Assembly: GCA_030704615.1 (NCBI GenBank)
Contig: CM060733.1
Location: forward strand, 13,208,001-13,268,000
Direction: 5' to 3'
Length of the DNA: 60,000 nucleotides
Source: Takakia lepidozioides
Lineage: Eukaryota > Streptophyta > Takakiopsida > Takakiales > Takakiaceae
The position numbers and the translations under genes are program-made. A model generated the notes under the pieces. It had not been told where the DNA came from and made no database searches. It was given only the letters and a program-made list of their open reading frames with translations. Below, piece by piece: positions 57,201 through 60,000 of this stretch; the first letter of the stretch is position 1, and each line of letters opens with the position of its first letter.

Positions 57201-59987
57201 TCTTTTATTGCCCTCTATATTATGAGAACCGTGGGAGATTCCACTGTCAATTCCGCGGAACTCAATCTCTCACTGAAGTCTTCCACTATGAGGATCAGAA
57301 ATGCTTGGCAGCTTACCTGCACGAGGCCTTCACCCTTAGCCGATCCCACGTGCAGTAGTTGTTTTTTTTGGCTCTGGTTTTGTTTCCTCTTTCATGTTTT
57401 TTTCCATTTTGTCCCATAAGCTCTTTGAGCTTTCCGCGAACGTTATAAAGTACCATTTCATTTCATTTCATTTCTCTGCAGCCCATCTATTTTTCTTTCT
57501 CTCTCCCATAAGCTCTATGAGCTTTCCGCGGACGTTATAAGACAGAATAGATCTTTTATACGCAGGCCACTCATGGATCTTCAGTATTTGACTGATTTTG
57601 GTTCTGCATATCTCTTTCAAATTTATCCCTCTCACAGAGGCCCTTTGGGTTTGCAATGGACATGATAAATTTATGTTTTCTTTCCATGTTGTTCCTCAGG
57701 ATGACCTAGATGAGAGGTTCTGGGGCTCAAGTTTTAGCAGAAATGCCTGTTAATAAAGACCTATGTATGTTATATTGTCTAGCTGATAGTTGCCCTGGAT
57801 TTGGAGAAGTTGAAAGGACATCAGGGTCTTACATTAACAGGAGGCACTGTTGCTTGATTTGCAGATTCTTTGCCATGTACGAGGAATTTAATCTTCCAGA
57901 AGGTGCACTACCATCTGTTGGTCCTCATCATCACAAGTTTCACCAGTTTTTTGGGACTATTGGGAAGCTCTCTGATAAGAGGGCTGCAGAGAACAAATCT
58001 CCTCCCTTTGTGGTGAACTTGAAGAATGACAATGGTGATTTCAGGTGGGAAATGAGTTCCATGACTGGTTTTTTTTCCAGAATCGAGATCGCTCATAAAG
58101 TAGGAGAGAGAGGGTAAGCCAAGGAATCACGTATCCATTCAGGGGTATGTACCACATGCACTAGTCCAGAGCAAAAGGGGAAATTGTTTCCATTAAATTC
58201 ATTTGTCTTGACTTCTGGTTTGGGCATATGGCCATTCAATTCTTCACATTATGCTAGGTGCCCTCAACCAGCTAGAAGAGTGGTTAGAGCACTGTGGCCA
58301 CATTTCAGCTGATGCCGGTTTCACAAGTGAAGGCCCAGTCAATCTGGTTGCAAGGGGCGTCATCCATATGGTGCTGTGGGAGTAGAAACCAAGTCAAAAT
58401 CGATGTTCTGCATTTAGCTTTAAGTGAGTGTGCAGCTGAACCCTCTTGTGTGTTTCCTCTTACGAGGCCATGCCAGACCTAGTGGAAGATAAAAGTGCAT
58501 GAATATGCACTCCCAGATATGTGTAAGCAATGTTGGTCTGTCAAGTTGAAGAGGGCCAGGAACTTGATCTCTTTACAGATTGACCAGCAGTGACACTTGA
58601 GTACCTAGTCAGGTCCCTGCCATATACCTAGAGAGGAAGGAAAAAAGACAGAAATGAAGAAACTCCACATATTGTGTCATTAGCGTAGGAGTGCCTATAA
58701 TAGGACTCTTCAAGCAGTTGTGGGCTCAAAACCAAATAGCGTGTATGTTGGAGGTCACCCATTATAGTGAAGGAGGGGGTCACTGGGTTACGTGCTTCAT
58801 TCAACCAAGGCCCAATATTCGTTACAGGCTAGGTGTCTATGGGACTAAATCTGGTTCAATTAAAGGGACAACACTCACATAAAACCGAAGAAGATGAAAA
58901 GACAACCCAAAACTGGTCAATTAGCAGAAACTCCGGAGCTCTTTCAAGTTCCATTGTAGATTGTTGATAGATTGTTGCTACAGGACACCCTGCCCTTGGT
59001 TGGGGTTGGGGAAGGGTGTGTTCCTGCCATCACTATGAACTACATGGAATGCAAATGTTTGAGAAAGGAACTGCCAAAATTGCAGGCCGTGCACCGTTAT
59101 GCTACTGTCTGTTTGTAGTTTGCTCATCCTTGTATGTTTAAGTGAGGAGGATCAGGAGTACTAACCCCTGTGGCGGCAAAATTGAGCATTCTCTTATCTC
59201 ATAATGAGAATGGACGAAGACAAGAAAAAGAACAAAGTGAGAGAAATCATTGACACTGGAACCTCAAGGATATAGCCCCTGGGGGATAGCAGATCATGCT
59301 GGGATATTTTTGAACAGCATTTGGTTTGAAGAGGTGATTGCCGCAAGGAGACAGTGGATTATCTTGTAGCAAGCTCTCCTACGGGGAAGCGAGGACTCAT
59401 CCATTGGCTTGCTCCCTTCCAATAAGTCAATTATATGCACAAAGACAAACTTTTCACTTTCCATAAGACTGTCTGTTGTTTGGTGCAACTCCCTCCCTCA
59501 TGACCGTGTTGTCTGGGTTTCCAGGCCAGTGACAGGCCTGCTGGTGCTTTGGTTCCTGATGCTATTGGGTCGCTAGCTGGTCGTCTGAGTTTGCTGTCAC
59601 AGGTTTTTCTTACCGCCGGTCCCAAGACATCTGCGGCTTTTGGAGGGGTGCTGGTGTTCTGGGATATCTGCCTCTTTTACTGTTTTGATGGGTCACATCC
59701 AAATTTGGGCTTTTCTAACTTTTGAGAGACAGGGACGTTCTCTCTGCATGCATAAGGTATCACTTGTTTCCTATCCTCACTTATACTAGGCCAACCGATG
59801 TGGCAGTGTGGTACCTTCGTTTCAAGAACTTGAGAATCTCCTATTGGGAATGATCGACTATACTGTAACTCAGGGTGGGGGCATTCTGAGGGCCGATCAG
59901 GAGCTACGGGAGCCATCAATGCGTATGCTGCCCCACACAAGGCTTGAGGATGAGATAGTAGAAGTAGCCAAAAGTGTCATCAGGCAG
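51230..59987 (+). CDS. Axonemal (inner-arm type) dynein heavy chain, N-terminal tail, partial
   Basis: Exons: 51230-51281, 51668-51831, 52683-52745, 53409-53542, 53619-53786, 54060-54480, about 54994-55398, 55939-56258, 56682-56870, 56995-57031, about 57546-57583, 57865-58044, 59790 to about 59987. The first ten have agreeing phases and give 651 codons from MGSSRGTASVPQSLPSG. The join of exons at 55398/55939 reads KAIVDYILRDERERERLGL, a phrase characteristic of axonemal inner-arm heavy chains of the DNAH3/7/12 kind. Later pieces fit the tail: NQIRKLVEESIIRFVK, PPFVVNLKNDNGDFR, and RLEDEIVEVAKSVIRQ. The protein powers flagellar bending, so a flagellated sperm stage is implied. The linker, AAA+ motor and stalk lie beyond the window. 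One or more exons between 58044 and 59790 were not found; boundaries marked about are uncertain. The intron 53543-53618 would be only 76 bases. Confidence 0.75.
57045..57541 (+). mobile_element. LINE-B 3' fragment with doubled tail, inside a dynein intron
   Basis: 57110-57355 reads on the plus strand as the C-terminal end of a non-LTR retrotransposon protein (RLCPARTGRNQEIETEEHFF, FYCPLYYENRGRFHCQF, HYEDQKCLAAYLHEAF, stop at 57357). The 3' untranslated region (CCCATAAGCTCTTTGAGC, CGAACGTTATAAAGTACC) and a TTTCA tract ending at 57473 follow. A second, shorter tail (CCCATAAGCTCTATGAGC...CGTTATAA) occupies 57508-57541 and stops five bases before the putative dynein exon at 57546. A related fragment is at 10240-10780. 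Confidence 0.8.
58045..59789. other. Intronic region of the dynein gene; missing exon and possible SINE
   Basis: By phase, at least one exon of length 1 modulo 3 should lie here, but I could not pick one out. 58272-58300 (AGAAGAGTGGTTAGAGCACT) resembles a tRNA D-arm/A box and may be the head of a second SINE family, though no good B box follows. 59520-59610 is open in one frame (PAGALVPDAIGSLAGRLSLL) but does not fit the phase. Confidence 0.3.
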
Positions 59988-60000
59988 GTGCTCTCTCTCT

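Overview
This window is nuclear DNA from a plant-lineage eukaryote (streptophyte). It holds multi-exon genes with GT-AG introns of tens to about 1700 bases, a cytosolic-type plant alpha-glucan phosphorylase, remnants of two plant-type organellar gene families (an OSB-like PDF-motif protein and a DYW-type PPR protein), and many degraded LINE, SINE, Ty3/gypsy and hAT sequences. It also carries the N-terminal part of an axonemal dynein heavy chain and a homologue of the WASH-complex subunit strumpellin. Axonemal dynein implies swimming sperm, which rules out flowering plants and points to a charophyte alga, bryophyte, lycophyte or fern. The gypsy and hAT fragments resemble families I associate with Chara, but that is memory-based and untested.

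Layout. 1-2 kb: a broken Ty3/gypsy pol fragment (minus) beside part of a PHD finger (plus). 2-5 kb: two repeat blocks whose partners lie at 38-45 kb. 5.8-17.1 kb: the phosphorylase gene (minus), 15 exons giving an intact 857-codon frame, with several LINE 3' ends in its introns. 17-25 kb: mostly gene-poor, with SINE and LINE tails and simple repeats. 25-29 kb: a full tRNA-derived SINE, a repeat-containing ORF, a nested fold-back element and a hAT (DUF659-type) transposase remnant. 30-32 kb: OSB-like remnant. 32-35 kb: AT-rich tandem repeats and a copy of a repeat encoding an SHKA-motif protein. 35.3-35.7 kb: DYW remnant. 37.9-39 kb: the best copy of the SHKA-motif repeat. 39-41.1 kb: an inverted partial copy of the phosphorylase gene (exons 11-14), now a pseudogene, followed by a LINE with reverse transcriptase (41.5-44.4 kb). 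45.7-48.9 kb: strumpellin homologue (minus), uninterrupted by introns but with four frame breaks. 51.2-60 kb: axonemal dynein heavy chain (plus), running off the window.

The phosphorylase and dynein genes are the two loci that look functional. The strongest structural signal is an inverted duplication linking 2-10 kb with 39-45 kb; differences between its arms record later deletions, a perfect 158-bp tandem duplication and changes to shared LINE insertions. The genes have no evident shared pathway. The strumpellin and dynein loci are head-to-head neighbours with about 2.4 kb between start codons.
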